DNA of 64,000 bases from Firmicutes bacterium UBA1739 (GCA_002315385.1 DCHZ01000040.1:1-64000); one strand, 5' to 3'; shown: positions 41,128 to 50,255, numbered from the stretch's first letter. Numbers and translations: made by a program. Notes: generated by a model not told the origin, from the sequence alone.

Positions 41128-43650
41128 TCATTTACGGCTCTTTCTTCTGTTATACGAAATCAGATCCGTTATCTCCTCAAATTCATTTTTCCCAATTCTG
41201 TTCTCATCAAGCAGTTTCTCCGCTGTGACTCGAATATCCTTTATTCTGTATTTACCATTCAGCATATCCTCTGTATCACTGTTTACCAGCTTCATCAGAT
41301 TACATATTTTTCTTATTTCCTTTTCATCAAACACTCTGTCGGCATACAGCATTTCATACTCCTGAGATTTCAGATAACTCTCTATATCGAAAACACGCCT
41401 GCTTAAATCAATATGAGCAGTGCTTTCAATTTCTGCTTTTGAAAACTCAGGTGCCGTCAGGCGGTTTTTGCCTTCGGCTTTTCGGATTTCATTTATTCTT
41501 GAATATATCTCCCTCATCTTCGGGCTTTCATACAGGACAATGTCGGTATTGAAATCATCTGCAAGATACATATATCTGTACTTCATCCTGTTTTCCCCGG
41601 TGTTCTTTATCGGAGACGGTTCTACAGGATTTCGTTTATTGTCCTCTCTCTTGCTTACCCTTTTTATTATGCATTCGCCGGGTTTCATTCTCATCAGCTC
41701 GTTTTCATTAAACAGCGGCCTTGATTCATAGCTCTCTGTCAGAGATTTATTAAAACTGAATCTTCGCCCCGAACGGCTTATGTTTACCACAGTTTCATTT
41801 CCCAGAAGTTCGGAGAAATGCTTTGCTGTCTGTGAATCGTTAGTCTGGATATAAATCTGATTTCCGGCATTTCCGATAATCGTTTCGGAATCCTTTCCGT
41901 AAAGCTTCTCAACCTGCGCATATGACTGAATTATCATATTGAACTTGATATTTCTGCTCAGACATACAGTAATCATTTTTACCATATTGTCTATCGGAGG
42001 AAGATTCCCGAACTCATCCAGAAGGAATATCACTTCCCTGTAACACTTACCGCCCGGACTTCCCGTTGCTGTTTTTGACAGCAGAAAATATACCTGCCTG
42101 ATAAATACCGAAGCAATAAAGTGATTTGAACTGTCGTAATCCGGAATTCCTATAAATACCGCCACAGGTTTGCTCCCGAATCCCAGATCCAGAAGATTCA
42201 AAGTACTTTCAGCTGTCATCCTGGCAATTTCTTCATAAGTGAACACCGTAAGTTTTGACAGCGTATTTGAGTAGATGCTTCCTTTCGTTTTTTCGCCGGC
42301 CATTCCTATTCCGGCATATTTCAGTCTGGCACGATCAAGAGCAGGCCTTTTAAAAAAGTATTCGTCAAGCTGCGTTGTATCGCCGTCTGCTTTGGCATTC
42401 GCCAGGGCGGAAAAGGTAGTAATTATAGAATACATGTTTATTTTCTTTTCATTTTCATTTACAGGAACGAATTCTCTGTAAACATAACCGCTTTCAATTG
42501 CCGGCAGCTCACTGTTTAAATACAGGTGCACCTGTTCTTTATCAAGGGCATACTTAAATGCAATCTCATCTTCATCCATAAATAAAGATGCTTCTCTGAT
42601 ACATTTGATGAGCTCATACTCGCTTCTCTCCTCTTCGGAAAGATTATCAAGAGCCTCAGCCTCCATCTTTTTCAAACGCAGCCCTTCCTTTTCGTCGTGC
42701 TCGGTCTTCAGCCTGATATTCAGTTCTTCATCTGCTTTCAGACAATCTTCAATATGAGCAATTATCAGTGCCGAAAGAAGGTTTGTTGAATTATTGCTCC
42801 AGAACTGAGAATCGCCGTCTCCTTCGTCCGGGTTAAAAATGCTGTAACAGAATCCGCTGCACAACAGCTCTGCCTGTGAATAGTTTCCTTCCTTATACTC
42901 ATTGATTATCAGTGTAAGAGGATTAAATCCCGAGCTGTACTCCGGATCTATCAGATTCAGAATGTGACATTCATATCCTCTTTTCTCCAGTGTATCAATG
43001 CTTGCACCTGCCAGTTCAAGCTTCGGATCGGTTATTATCATTGATGCTTTTTCTTTCGCCCTGGAATAAATATCAATCATCGGAAAAACAAACATCTCCC
43101 CTTTACCGGAACGGGTAATTCCTATTATCAGATTGTTTACCGGCCCGTCATCGATATATATGCTGTTTTTATCTCTTGCTACCGGAACTCCTCCTCTTCC
43201 GGGATATTCATAAGTTTTCTCCGGAATAGATTTATATTCCGATCTTATCTCTTCTCTGCCTGTCCATTTTTCACTGCCTTTCTGACCGATATTGTAATCG
43301 GCATAGGAAGTCCGGATAGCACATACTATACGGAAATCAGCAATGAGTATTATCAGCCACATAATAAAAAACAGCGGCAACGGATAATTGTTTATCTTAA
43401 ACAGATATTCCATTAACGCTATCGAATCAGACGAACTTCCTGTCATCCCTGTTTCAAAACTGCCGTCTTTCAGATTTTCCATCATCCCGGGTATTTCCAT
43501 AACCAGATTTATTATTAAGTTCATACTGCAGAACATGATAAGGGAAACTGCCAGGCAGATTACAGCAAGGATCCTTTTGTCTGACAGCACACCGTTTATT
43601 TTCAGCAATCTGCGGCTTCTGTCTTTATTCTCTTTATTTACTGCCAACAT
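41128..43650 (-). CDS. VirD4/TraG-type coupling protein
   Basis: 840 aa. Two N-terminal helices (ILAVICLAVSLIMFCSMNLI and PLPLFFIMWLIILIADFRIV), then the ATPase: Walker A in NNLIIGITRSGKGEMFVFPM near residue 173 with SMIITDPKLELAG after it, and Walker B-like REVIFLLDEFGNLPPIDNMV near 530 followed by FNMIIQSYAQVEKLYG, the TraG/VirD4 signature. It delivers the relaxase-DNA complex to the channel. Long for the family (usually about 600 aa) owing to an inserted acidic helical segment (about 320-360) and a C-terminal extension. Sits between Maff2 and the VirB6-like gene. Confidence 0.93.
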   Translation of the reverse strand: MLAVNKENKDRSRRLLKINGVLSDKRILAVICLAVSLIMFCSMNLIINLVMEIPGMMENLKDGSFETGMTGSSSDSIALMEYLFKINNYPLPLFFIMWLIILIADFRIVCAIRTSYADYNIGQKGSEKWTGREEIRSEYKSIPEKTYEYPGRGGVPVARDKNSIYIDDGPVNNLIIGITRSGKGEMFVFPMIDIYSRAKEKASMIITDPKLELAGASIDTLEKRGYECHILNLIDPEYSSGFNPLTLIINEYKEGNYSQAELLCSGFCYSIFNPDEGDGDSQFWSNNSTNLLSALIIAHIEDCLKADEELNIRLKTEHDEKEGLRLKKMEAEALDNLSEEERSEYELIKCIREASLFMDEDEIAFKYALDKEQVHLYLNSELPAIESGYVYREFVPVNENEKKINMYSIITTFSALANAKADGDTTQLDEYFFKRPALDRARLKYAGIGMAGEKTKGSIYSNTLSKLTVFTYEEIARMTAESTLNLLDLGFGSKPVAVFIGIPDYDSSNHFIASVFIRQVYFLLSKTATGSPGGKCYREVIFLLDEFGNLPPIDNMVKMITVCLSRNIKFNMIIQSYAQVEKLYGKDSETIIGNAGNQIYIQTNDSQTAKHFSELLGNETVVNISRSGRRFSFNKSLTESYESRPLFNENELMRMKPGECIIKRVSKREDNKRNPVEPSPIKNTGENRMKYRYMYLADDFNTDIVLYESPKMREIYSRINEIRKAEGKNRLTAPEFSKAEIESTAHIDLSRRVFDIESYLKSQEYEMLYADRVFDEKEIRKICNLMKLVNSDTEDMLNGKYRIKDIRVTAEKLLDENRIGKNEFEEITDLISYNRRKSRK

Positions 43651-43682
43651 TATTCTGCCAACATTTCAGTTTTCGGAAAACA

Positions 43683-43916
43683 CTATACACCGAAAATGTA
43701 TTTTACAAGATTCAGAACCTGAGTTCCGAATGCCATTATTCCGGCACCGATTAAAAACCAGGGAATCTGCCGTTTTGTTCTTTCTTTATGTTCATGGCCA
43801 CCAAAGGCGAGGCTCGCGCCCATATAAAGAATGATTATTGCAGCAATTGCCCACATTCCGGCCTGTGCAATAGAAATTATATTATTCGATGAAGTATTTA
43901 AAAATCCAATATCCAT
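43683..43916 (-). CDS. Maff2-family small membrane protein
   Basis: 77 aa: NNIISIAQAGMWAIAAIIIL, then MGASLAFGGHEHKERTKRQI and PWFLIGAGIMAFGTQVLNLV, two membrane helices around a basic loop. This is the Maff2 family, a VirB2-like-sized protein found beside VirD4 genes in Clostridia conjugative elements. It may be the pilin-like subunit of the mating channel, but that is not shown. Its position just upstream of the coupling protein is the family's normal one. Confidence 0.85.
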   Translation of the reverse strand: MDIGFLNTSSNNIISIAQAGMWAIAAIIILYMGASLAFGGHEHKERTKRQIPWFLIGAGIMAFGTQVLNLVKYIFGV

Positions 43917-43949
43917 TATCTCAATCCCCTTATTCTGATACTATTATTT

Positions 43950-44864
43950 TCAGTTTTCCGCAAAACCGGAAATCCCGTCATCAAACATATCTTTTTCAAA
44001 GCAGTCCTCTGCTGTAAGAAATTCAAATACGTCTATTCCCTTCGGGCAGACTTTATCGGCAATTTTATCCGACAGTTCCTGTGCAATACTGCCGTTTTCC
44101 ATATGTACGTATATTTCATATACGTTTTCATCAAACATATCGAGATAACTGTCCAGTTCTTTTAATGAGCCATCAGAAATGACAATGGCTGTATCTTCAA
44201 AGCTTTCATTGTTCTCATCCGGAAAGGCAATGTATAGAAGTGCTTCCCCGACAGTTCCGAATACATGAACATACTCAGGCTCTCCCTGTATTCTGAAACT
44301 GCTGAAATTTTCCGGTTTTCTGTTATTATCGGGTACCTTTTCCCCTGAATCAGCTCTTTCGATAACAGGATTTTTTCTCTCTCTTTCGCTTCCCGCAATT
44401 TCAAAGTCCACACTGCTGCTCAGAACATGTTTGAGTTTTTCCTTATCTGCGAATACTGCCGCAACCTTTCCGTTAAGATTTCTTTCCGCGAGAATATATG
44501 AAATCACTCTTTTTTCTTTTTCATTTTTCACCGGAATAACCGGTATTTTCTGATACAGTTCCGTATCCGGCCTGATTTCAGCATACCCTCCGTAATTCGA
44601 TGATATAATTTCCTCTTTTGCACCGGCAGATGAAAACCCCTCAAATACGGTTAAAAAATCAATTGCATTTCCTCCGATTTTTCTGCTTTCCAGATACCAT
44701 GCATTCTGTGTGGTTACCAGTACCGGATTATCCTGACCTAAATAATATTCACCATTATCATTTTTTCTAAGACGATAACCCCTTTTGATTAACAGATTCG
44801 CAAGATTAATGTTTTTCGTAACATCAAACTCCTCATTGCTTTCGTTAAAATAACTTTTCTTCAT
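43950..44864 (-). CDS. DUF3991/Toprim-like DNA-processing protein
   Basis: 304 aa, start at ATG 44864 after AAAGGAG. The N-terminal region (LLIKRGYRLRKNDNGEYYLG, WYLESRKIGGNAIDFLTVFE) is like the DUF3991 domain of plasmid primase-like proteins, with the GGNAIDF motif as in DnaG zinc-domain relatives but no cysteines. The C-terminal half (VHVFGTVGEALLYIAFPDEN, DTAIVISDGS) resembles a Toprim fold (E in GEALLYI, D in VISDGS). Such proteins may prime transferred strands. Catalytic competence is uncertain because the second acidic pair (DxD) is not obvious. Confidence 0.6.
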   Translation of the reverse strand: MKKSYFNESNEEFDVTKNINLANLLIKRGYRLRKNDNGEYYLGQDNPVLVTTQNAWYLESRKIGGNAIDFLTVFEGFSSAGAKEEIISSNYGGYAEIRPDTELYQKIPVIPVKNEKEKRVISYILAERNLNGKVAAVFADKEKLKHVLSSSVDFEIAGSERERKNPVIERADSGEKVPDNNRKPENFSSFRIQGEPEYVHVFGTVGEALLYIAFPDENNESFEDTAIVISDGSLKELDSYLDMFDENVYEIYVHMENGSIAQELSDKIADKVCPKGIDVFEFLTAEDCFEKDMFDDGISGFAEN

Positions 44865-44893
44865 TTTGTCTCCTTTCCAAAATACCATCAGGA

Positions 44894-45049
44894 TTATTTT
44901 ATATTATTCATCCTCTGTTCCGCTTTTCTAAGGCTTTCAGTTAACATTGCTTCTGTTTTATAAAACTTACAGTTCTCGCACTCTCTTTTTTTAAGTGCCG
45001 AACAATCACCGCCTTTTTTAGAAAAAACACATTTTTCACTGTTTTCCAT
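44894..45049 (-). CDS. Cysteine-rich small protein, 51 aa
   Basis: 51 aa: MENSEKCVFSKKGGDCSALK then KRECENCKFYKTEAMLTESL. Five Cys in a C-x8-C-x7-C-x2-C pattern suggest a zinc-binding module. GGAAG precedes the ATG at somewhat long spacing. Small proteins of this CxALxxxxCxxCxFYKT type are common hypothetical genes in clostridial mobile elements. No function known. Confidence 0.65.
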   Translation of the reverse strand: MENSEKCVFSKKGGDCSALKKRECENCKFYKTEAMLTESLRKAEQRMNNIK

Positions 45050-45094
45050 CTTCAGATTCTTCCTTTATGCTTTTGTTTCGGAAATAGATTCAAA

Positions 45095-46141
45095 TCAAAT
45101 TTCCGGACTTCTGTCCTTATTCTTTTCTCCGGATCTGATATCCCTGTCAGAAACCGGCATGCGATTCGTCCTTTCTTTATCCATGATTCTTTTATAGTAA
45201 TTTCCGGCCTTTTCCAGCACCCTCTCTCCGGCATCATAATGATATACTTCATCGCTGAGTCTTTCACGCGGATCAACCTGAGTATAATTTATTTCTCTGA
45301 TGATTTTTTCCAGTGTATGATACTCGGGAGCATGATTCTCAGACACTGCAATAACTTCATGAGTTGAAGACGGAAGAATGAATAAATCACTGTTCAGTTT
45401 TTCGGATAATTTATCAAGTACATCCGGATAAAGAATCGCTGCCGCGCCATTCTGAAACTTATTATTGGAAACAACTAACAGAGAGGTTTCTCCAAATAAC
45501 CCGACGGCACGGTCTATCATTTTATCAATATCCGGTTCATTTTTTTCAGGTTCAATATTTCCGTCTTTCAGATACTGATTGAAAATGAACTCGATCGGTT
45601 CAATTCTTACAGGTAATATTCTGCATGTGTTTTCTTTCGCATCACTTAAAAGCTCCTCCCTGCTTATGCCATAGTTATTCAGCAGTTCATTATTTATAAT
45701 AAAAGAGTCCATCCTGCCTTCGGAATTATCCACCAGTACATGACAGGTAATCGCAAGATTCTCTTTTTCCTCATGAGGAACGCTGTCCAGAATTCCTCTG
45801 TTTGCTTCATAATTGGAAAGTCGGATAAAAAGCCTGTCTTTTACATTTTTATAATCGGTAATTTTATCCACATCAAATGAAGGAATTTCAGTCCGGGTTA
45901 TCTCAGACATTTCGTTTACTGCTTCTGCCATGGATATTTCTCCTTCGTTAACACGCTTGAAGAAATAATCCAGATTGATTGTCGGTGCTATCGGAGATTC
46001 TTCTGTTCTGATTATCATCCCCGTGTACCTTTCATTCAGTTTTCTGCATTCATGAATTTCAATCTCCGCGTTACTGAATTTTTCGGGAAGAAATGCTCTG
46101 ATATCATTCTGTGCTTTGCTGACAAATTCATCAAATTTCAA
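45095..46141 (-). CDS. DUF5688-family protein
   Basis: 348 aa, resembling DUF5688: N-terminal MKFDEFVSKAQNDIRAFLPE, IEIHECRKLNERYTGMIIRT, PTINLDYFFKRVNEGEISMA, and a middle domain with NYGISREELLSDAKENTCRI and later ILPSSTHEVIAVSEN. These proteins are frequent in Lachnospiraceae-type conjugative elements and have no known role. Mixed alpha/beta, soluble, no catalytic motif that I recognise. Confidence 0.78.
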   Translation of the reverse strand: MKFDEFVSKAQNDIRAFLPEKFSNAEIEIHECRKLNERYTGMIIRTEESPIAPTINLDYFFKRVNEGEISMAEAVNEMSEITRTEIPSFDVDKITDYKNVKDRLFIRLSNYEANRGILDSVPHEEKENLAITCHVLVDNSEGRMDSFIINNELLNNYGISREELLSDAKENTCRILPVRIEPIEFIFNQYLKDGNIEPEKNEPDIDKMIDRAVGLFGETSLLVVSNNKFQNGAAAILYPDVLDKLSEKLNSDLFILPSSTHEVIAVSENHAPEYHTLEKIIREINYTQVDPRERLSDEVYHYDAGERVLEKAGNYYKRIMDKERTNRMPVSDRDIRSGEKNKDRSPEI

Positions 46142-46163
46142 TTTTTCTCACCTCAGTTTCTTT

Positions 46164-46769
46164 CTATCTTTCTTTGTTATATTTTTTTCCGGATCTTTCT
46201 GACGGCTCATCTCTGACAGTCATGTGATTTTTTTCTTCATCGGTTTTTTTCCATAACAGTTCACCCGCCTCCTTTGGCTTTTCAAATCTGTATTTATCAA
46301 AATCCAGAACTGATTCAGTTCGTATGCTGAAAAACTTTTTACCAAACGGCGTAACAATGATATGATCCAGTACCTCAATGCCCAGAATATGCCCCGCTTC
46401 AATAAGACGGTTTGTAAGCCTTACATCCGCAGTTGACGGAGTACAGTCCCCGCTGGGATGATTATGTATTGCCAGTACACTATGACTGTTTGACAGAATT
46501 GCTGATTTAAAAACATCTCTGGGATGTATTGTTGCCGAATCCAGGCATCCGATTGAAGCTATGCTCATTCCAACCACGTGTTTCTTAGTATTCAGATTGA
46601 GAGTACAGAACACTTCTCTGTCAAATCCGGCAACATACTCTCCGGCAAATTCGACTGCATCTGCCGGAGATGTGATTTTTCGGCCCGGCTTTATCGAATC
46701 TTCGGTCTTTAATCTGACCGATACCACATTCAGATATTTTTCCGGACCTTCGTATACTTCATCACTCAT
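46164..46769 (-). CDS. RadC/JAB-domain protein of mobile element
   Basis: 201 aa from ATG 46769. The RadC/JAB metallo-domain is intact: SVLAIHNHPSGDCTPSTADV gives the HxH...D zinc motif, with GFDREVFCTLNLNTKKHVVG upstream. Element-borne RadC-like proteins lack the HhH domain of chromosomal RadC, as here, and their role (perhaps antirestriction or repair during transfer) is unknown. The frame reads upstream from a TTG, but the ATG overlapped by the stop of the 40-aa gene is the natural coupled start. Confidence 0.85.
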   Translation of the reverse strand: MSDEVYEGPEKYLNVVSVRLKTEDSIKPGRKITSPADAVEFAGEYVAGFDREVFCTLNLNTKKHVVGMSIASIGCLDSATIHPRDVFKSAILSNSHSVLAIHNHPSGDCTPSTADVRLTNRLIEAGHILGIEVLDHIIVTPFGKKFFSIRTESVLDFDKYRFEKPKEAGELLWKKTDEEKNHMTVRDEPSERSGKKYNKER

Positions 46770-46884
46770 AATGGTCTTCCTCTTCAATTTCAAGATGTAC
46801 TATGATTTCTTTTTTGCTTTCGTCAATCAGCTTTCTGATTTCAATTAAAGTATCCGGAAGCTCCTGAGCATGTTTTCGTTCCAT
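46762..46884 (-). CDS. Small acidic 40-aa ORF coupled to radC-like gene
   Basis: 40 aa: MERKHAQELPDTLIEIRKLI followed by DESKKEIIVHLEIEEEDHYE. AGAGGG stands 6 bp before ATG, and its TGA overlaps the RadC-like start region (ATGAGTGA), so translation is coupled. Composition is helical and acidic. Not recognised, but ribosome site and coupling make it a credible gene. Confidence 0.55.
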   Translation of the reverse strand: MERKHAQELPDTLIEIRKLIDESKKEIIVHLEIEEEDHYE

Positions 46885-46920
46885 TCTATTCCCTCTACCC
46901 CCTTTTCCCGGTTATTATTG

Positions 46921-47112
46921 ACTTTTGGACTTTTTGTCCTGAAGTCAGCAGGTAACAACTCCATTGTTTTCTCACAACTCTGCTGTCTGTTTAGCTTTGC
47001 TCACTTTTGGACTTTTTGTCCTGAAGTCAGCCGGCAACAACTCAATTGTTTTTTCACAACTCTTCTGTCAGTTTAGCTTTACCCACTTTTGGACTTTTTG
47101 TCCTGAAATCAG
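46921..47112. repeat. 82-bp direct repeats downstream of repA
   Basis: Units start at 46921, 47003 and 47085 (the last partial). Each starts acttttggactttttgtcct and contains the inverted repeat GGAC-TTTTT-GTCC, extended outward by ACTT/AAGT. The first two copies differ at about eight positions. They fill the gap 46885-47143 after the replication gene, which has no other ORF. Possible Rep- or ParB-binding sites, an origin part, or replication-control RNA; function inferred only. Confidence 0.8.
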
Positions 47113-47143
47113 TTGGAATTATTTTACATTTTCAGTATGCTCC

Positions 47144-48250
47144 TCACACACTGATATCATCCCACCTCCCCACAGTCATATCATGATTAACTGCCTGCCG
47201 GTAATAATGATTCATTGTCGCCGGCGCATTGTATAAAGTTGCAATCATATAAGCATTAATATTTTTTATTTTTTTATTATTCTCTTTCATGCACCGCATT
47301 ACATATTCCAGATGACTGCTTCTCAGCTTCAGAAATCTCTCCCGGACAAGTTCGTAAGGGTATTCATTTCCCGAGATTTTAACATAAGGGCGTATTACAC
47401 ATACAACATCACGAATTATCTCAAACAGTTCCCGAAACATTTCGCGGTCACCTTCATTGTCATACATCATGTGATGCTCGTATTCGACATTATTCTTAAT
47501 GACACTTATCAGGCGATCAGCTTCATTCATGAAATCATATCCCTCAATCCCCCTTTCATATTCTGATGGATTGATATGATTTGGATTAGTATTATTCAAA
47601 TCAGTATAATTATTATTGTTATAATTAGGGTAAAAATCTTTTACCTCCGCAGGTAAACATTCTTTACTTCCTGAAGTAACATTTTCTGACTTCCTGAAGT
47701 AAACATCTTTTACTTCTGGAGGTAAACATTCTTTACTTCCTGAAGTAACATTTTTTGACTTCTTGAAGTAAACATCTTTTACTTCCGGAAGTAAACATTC
47801 TTCATCGTCTGAAATAAGCTCATCCGTTTCATAGCAATCATCATTGTTTTCTTCCGGTAATTCTTTCTGATCATCACAAACAGCAGTTTCAAATGCTGTG
47901 GCAAAGTTTTTAACATAGATAATGTCAGGTTTTCCAAGACCCCTGCGTTTTTTTTCAATTAAACCGATTCCGGTAACTGCATCAAGCTCACGCATAATCT
48001 TGATACATTTAGGTTTTGAACAGCACATATCCTCCATAATATTTTCCACCGTATAAATAATGTATGCCCTGTTTTCTTCATCAAGCCAGCCGTTTTTCAT
48101 GGACAGTGACATTCTGTCTAACAGGAGGCCATACAATAGCTTCGCATCGCTGCTGAGAGTCTTAAATCTCGCATCCTTTATCAGCAGTCGCGGTATTCTG
48201 TAGAAGAAAAATTGCTCTACTTCTATCCCGTAATAATAATCAAAATTCAT
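47144..48250 (-). CDS. repA: RepA_N-type replication initiator
   Basis: 368 aa from ATG 48250 (AAGGAGG at good spacing, inside the end of parB). The N-terminus FYRIPRLLIKDARFKTLSSD followed by AKLLYGLLLDRMSLSMKNGW is the RepA_N domain signature. A variable middle (about residues 150-205) is built from repeated blocks such as EVKDVYFKKSKNVTSGSKEC, and a C-terminal helical domain (YELVRERFLKLRSSHLEYVM) follows, the DnaD-like end common in these proteins. RepA_N initiators drive theta replication of plasmids and some ICEs, with the origin inside the rep gene, which fits the iterons found here. Confidence 0.9.
   Translation of the reverse strand: MNFDYYYGIEVEQFFFYRIPRLLIKDARFKTLSSDAKLLYGLLLDRMSLSMKNGWLDEENRAYIIYTVENIMEDMCCSKPKCIKIMRELDAVTGIGLIEKKRRGLGKPDIIYVKNFATAFETAVCDDQKELPEENNDDCYETDELISDDEECLLPEVKDVYFKKSKNVTSGSKECLPPEVKDVYFRKSENVTSGSKECLPAEVKDFYPNYNNNNYTDLNNTNPNHINPSEYERGIEGYDFMNEADRLISVIKNNVEYEHHMMYDNEGDREMFRELFEIIRDVVCVIRPYVKISGNEYPYELVRERFLKLRSSHLEYVMRCMKENNKKIKNINAYMIATLYNAPATMNHYYRQAVNHDMTVGRWDDISV
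47640..47795. repeat. Seven palindromic iterons inside repA (probable oriV)
   Basis: Seven palindromes about 23 bp apart: 47640-47657, 47663-47679, 47687-47704, 47709-47726, 47732-47748, 47757-47773 and 47778-47795. The consensus is TTTACTTCC-GGAAGTAAA with a variable centre (for example tttacttccggaagtaaa, tttacttctggaggtaaa). They encode the repeated EVKDVYF / KNVTSGSKEC blocks of RepA. In RepA_N plasmids the origin lies in the middle of the rep gene, so this is the best oriV candidate. Confidence 0.85.
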
Positions 48251-49142
48251 GCTGCGCCTCCTTAATCCGGCTGATATGCCAGTTTTCCAGGAGTTCACAG
48301 ATAATATTCTGAATTTCTTCATCAGAATACTCCTCAGAAAAGTATCCGCTTATCCGATCTCTTTCGATTGCAATTTTTTTATCGGGTTTCTTTTCTTCCC
48401 CAAGAATATGCTTTACTGCATCAGAAGATAATTCTCCCTTCCTGCTGTACTCCTTTATTTTTGCAGCCTGTTTTACTGAAATCTTATAATTTCCTGACTC
48501 TAAAACCTGCTGTACCCATAACTGTTCCTGAGCGGAAAGATAAGATAATTCCACACCCTGTGAAAATCCTACTCTCTTAACGTCAATCATATAGAGTAAA
48601 TCATCGTTCAGTCGTGAGAGTCTGATATATCTCTGTACTGTCTTGCTGTTCTCTCCCGAAGTTTTTCCTACAGTCTCAAGACTGTTCCCCTCTCCGGCTT
48701 TACCCTGATGCTTTATTGCTTCGTATTTCATAGCGTAGGCTCTTGCTTTTTCACTTGGTAATATATCTTCTCTCTGGATATTCGAATCCACCATAATCAC
48801 GATGGCTTCATCGTCATCGTAATCTCTTACAATCACGGGCATGGTTTTCAGGCCCAGTATCTCGCATGCAAGTTTTCTGCGATGACCGGATATTATTTCA
48901 TATCCGCCTTCAGCTCTCGGCCTTGCAATTCCCGGAGATAATACTCCGTAGTTTTTAATGCTTTCAACGGTTTCATTCATTTTCTCATCATCCGACACCC
49001 TGAAAGGATGGTTTTTAAAGGAATACAATTCATCAAGAGATATTTCCTGCACTTTTCCTTCTGCCGGACTGATATCCTGACTTCCGAACAGTTCATCAAA
49101 GCTGTTCAGCTTAATCTTGGATGCGCTTCTGTTTTTATTCAT
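48240..49142 (-). CDS. parB: ParB-family partition protein
   Basis: 300 aa. The ParB/Srx N-terminal domain has ISLDELYSFKNHPFRVSDDE, GVLSPGIARP, and the CTP-binding GYEIISGHRRKLACEILG; next come DSNIQREDILPSEKARAYAM and a helix-turn-helix around GKTSGENSKTVQRYIRLSRL. It overlaps the ParA stop by 8 bp and the repA start by 11 bp. It should bind a parS-like site in the element and segregate it with ParA. No obvious parS is identified. Confidence 0.92.
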   Translation of the reverse strand: MNKNRSASKIKLNSFDELFGSQDISPAEGKVQEISLDELYSFKNHPFRVSDDEKMNETVESIKNYGVLSPGIARPRAEGGYEIISGHRRKLACEILGLKTMPVIVRDYDDDEAIVIMVDSNIQREDILPSEKARAYAMKYEAIKHQGKAGEGNSLETVGKTSGENSKTVQRYIRLSRLNDDLLYMIDVKRVGFSQGVELSYLSAQEQLWVQQVLESGNYKISVKQAAKIKEYSRKGELSSDAVKHILGEEKKPDKKIAIERDRISGYFSEEYSDEEIQNIICELLENWHISRIKEAQHEF

Positions 49143-49917
49143 CACCAAGCACCTCCCGGGTCAGATTATAATATGCTTCGGCAGCTTTTCCTTTCGGGTC
49201 ATGACTGTAAATGCTCCTGCCTTCTGCGGATGTTTCCGCAAGTCTGACTGTCATTGGAATACAGCTTTTGAACAGCCTTACTCTGTCGCCATAATTCTCA
49301 TTAACCAGGTCAATAATATCCTTCGAAAAATTGGATCTTCTGTCCACCATGGTCAGCAGTATTCCCTCAATGCTCAGTTTTGAATTAATCTGGCGCTTAA
49401 CTTTGCCTATGGTTTTAATCAGCTGCTCAAGACCTTTTACCGGCAGATATGCAGCCTGAACCGGGATGAGTATGCTGTCAGCACACGCAAAAGCATTGAT
49501 TGTAATCATGCCCAGAGAAGGCATGCAATCAATTATTATGTAATCATATCTTCTGCTCTGTCTTTTCACGTATGAGCGCAGCACCAGCTCACGACTCATG
49601 ACATTCACCAGAGATACTTCCAGACCTGAAAGTTCTATATTACCCGGCAGAAAATCTATCCCCTCCGGATGTTTCAGAATTCCATAGTCTTCTTCCATTT
49701 CTACGTCATTAATAATGTTTGCCATAACATTTGCCAATGTTATATCAAGACGGTCCGGTTCAACGAGTCCGAGACTTGCACTCAGACTTCCCTGAGCATC
49801 TGCATCAATCAGCAAAACTTTTTTCCCATGCCTTGCTAATCCGATACCCAGATTCACTGCGGTAGTAGTTTTTCCGACTCCGCCTTTCTGATTGGCTACT
49901 GCTATAATTTTACACAT
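49135..49917 (-). CDS. parA: ParA-family partition ATPase
   Basis: 260 aa. The deviant Walker A is canonical: IIAVANQKGGVGKTTTAVNL at the N-terminus, followed by KVLLIDADAQGSLSASLGLV and YDYIIIDCMPSLGMITINAF (Walker B region). A GTG start 9 bp upstream is possible, but ATG 49917 has GGAG at better distance. With ParB it forms a type Ia/Ib partition system that also points to an autonomously replicating stage of the element. Confidence 0.95.
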   Translation of the reverse strand: MCKIIAVANQKGGVGKTTTAVNLGIGLARHGKKVLLIDADAQGSLSASLGLVEPDRLDITLANVMANIINDVEMEEDYGILKHPEGIDFLPGNIELSGLEVSLVNVMSRELVLRSYVKRQSRRYDYIIIDCMPSLGMITINAFACADSILIPVQAAYLPVKGLEQLIKTIGKVKRQINSKLSIEGILLTMVDRRSNFSKDIIDLVNENYGDRVRLFKSCIPMTVRLAETSAEGRSIYSHDPKGKAAEAYYNLTREVLGDE

Positions 49918-49936
49918 GATAATCACTCCTGTTTCT

Positions 49937-50116
49937 TTATTTGCGCTCTGCGGTTTTCTTCATTTCCACTTCCGCATAAGCTCTGTAATACTTGTTTGTT
50001 CCTTTGTTTCGATAAATATCCGAAAACTCCGTAAGTTCGATTTCAGCTGTCTTACGTAATATTCTTTCAAATCGGCTGATGTCATTTTGGGTTCCCATCA
50101 ATCTTACTTTTATCAT
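49937..50116 (-). CDS. DUF3970-family small protein, 59 aa
   Basis: 59 aa: MIKVRLMGTQNDISRFERIL followed by RKTAEIELTEFSDIYRNKGT, matching the DUF3970 family (MIKVRxMGTxxDI start). Start set at ATG 50116, with AGAGGAG 8 bp upstream. First recognised gene of the par-rep operon in these elements. Function unknown; compact beta-alpha fold likely. Confidence 0.75.
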   Translation of the reverse strand: MIKVRLMGTQNDISRFERILRKTAEIELTEFSDIYRNKGTNKYYRAYAEVEMKKTAERK

Positions 50117-50192
50117 AAATATGCTCCTCTTTTCACTCTCCGGATTTTTCATCCGGCAATTAAGTTTTTCCTATTGCATACCCGGATAATTA

Positions 50193-50255
50193 TCATGTGT
50201 AGTCTGATTCTTTTTCCTTATTAATAAGGACTGCACCTGACGCTGTACCTTTCAT
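50193..50255 (-). CDS. Putative 20-aa ORF at head of the par operon
   Basis: A 20-codon ORF, MKGTASGAVLINKEKESDYT, preceded by AAGGAGGTCAG, the best SD in the region. It lies just after a terminator-like hairpin and 77 bp before the DUF3970 gene. May be a leader peptide. Expression unproven. Confidence 0.35.
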   Translation of the reverse strand: MKGTASGAVLINKEKESDYT

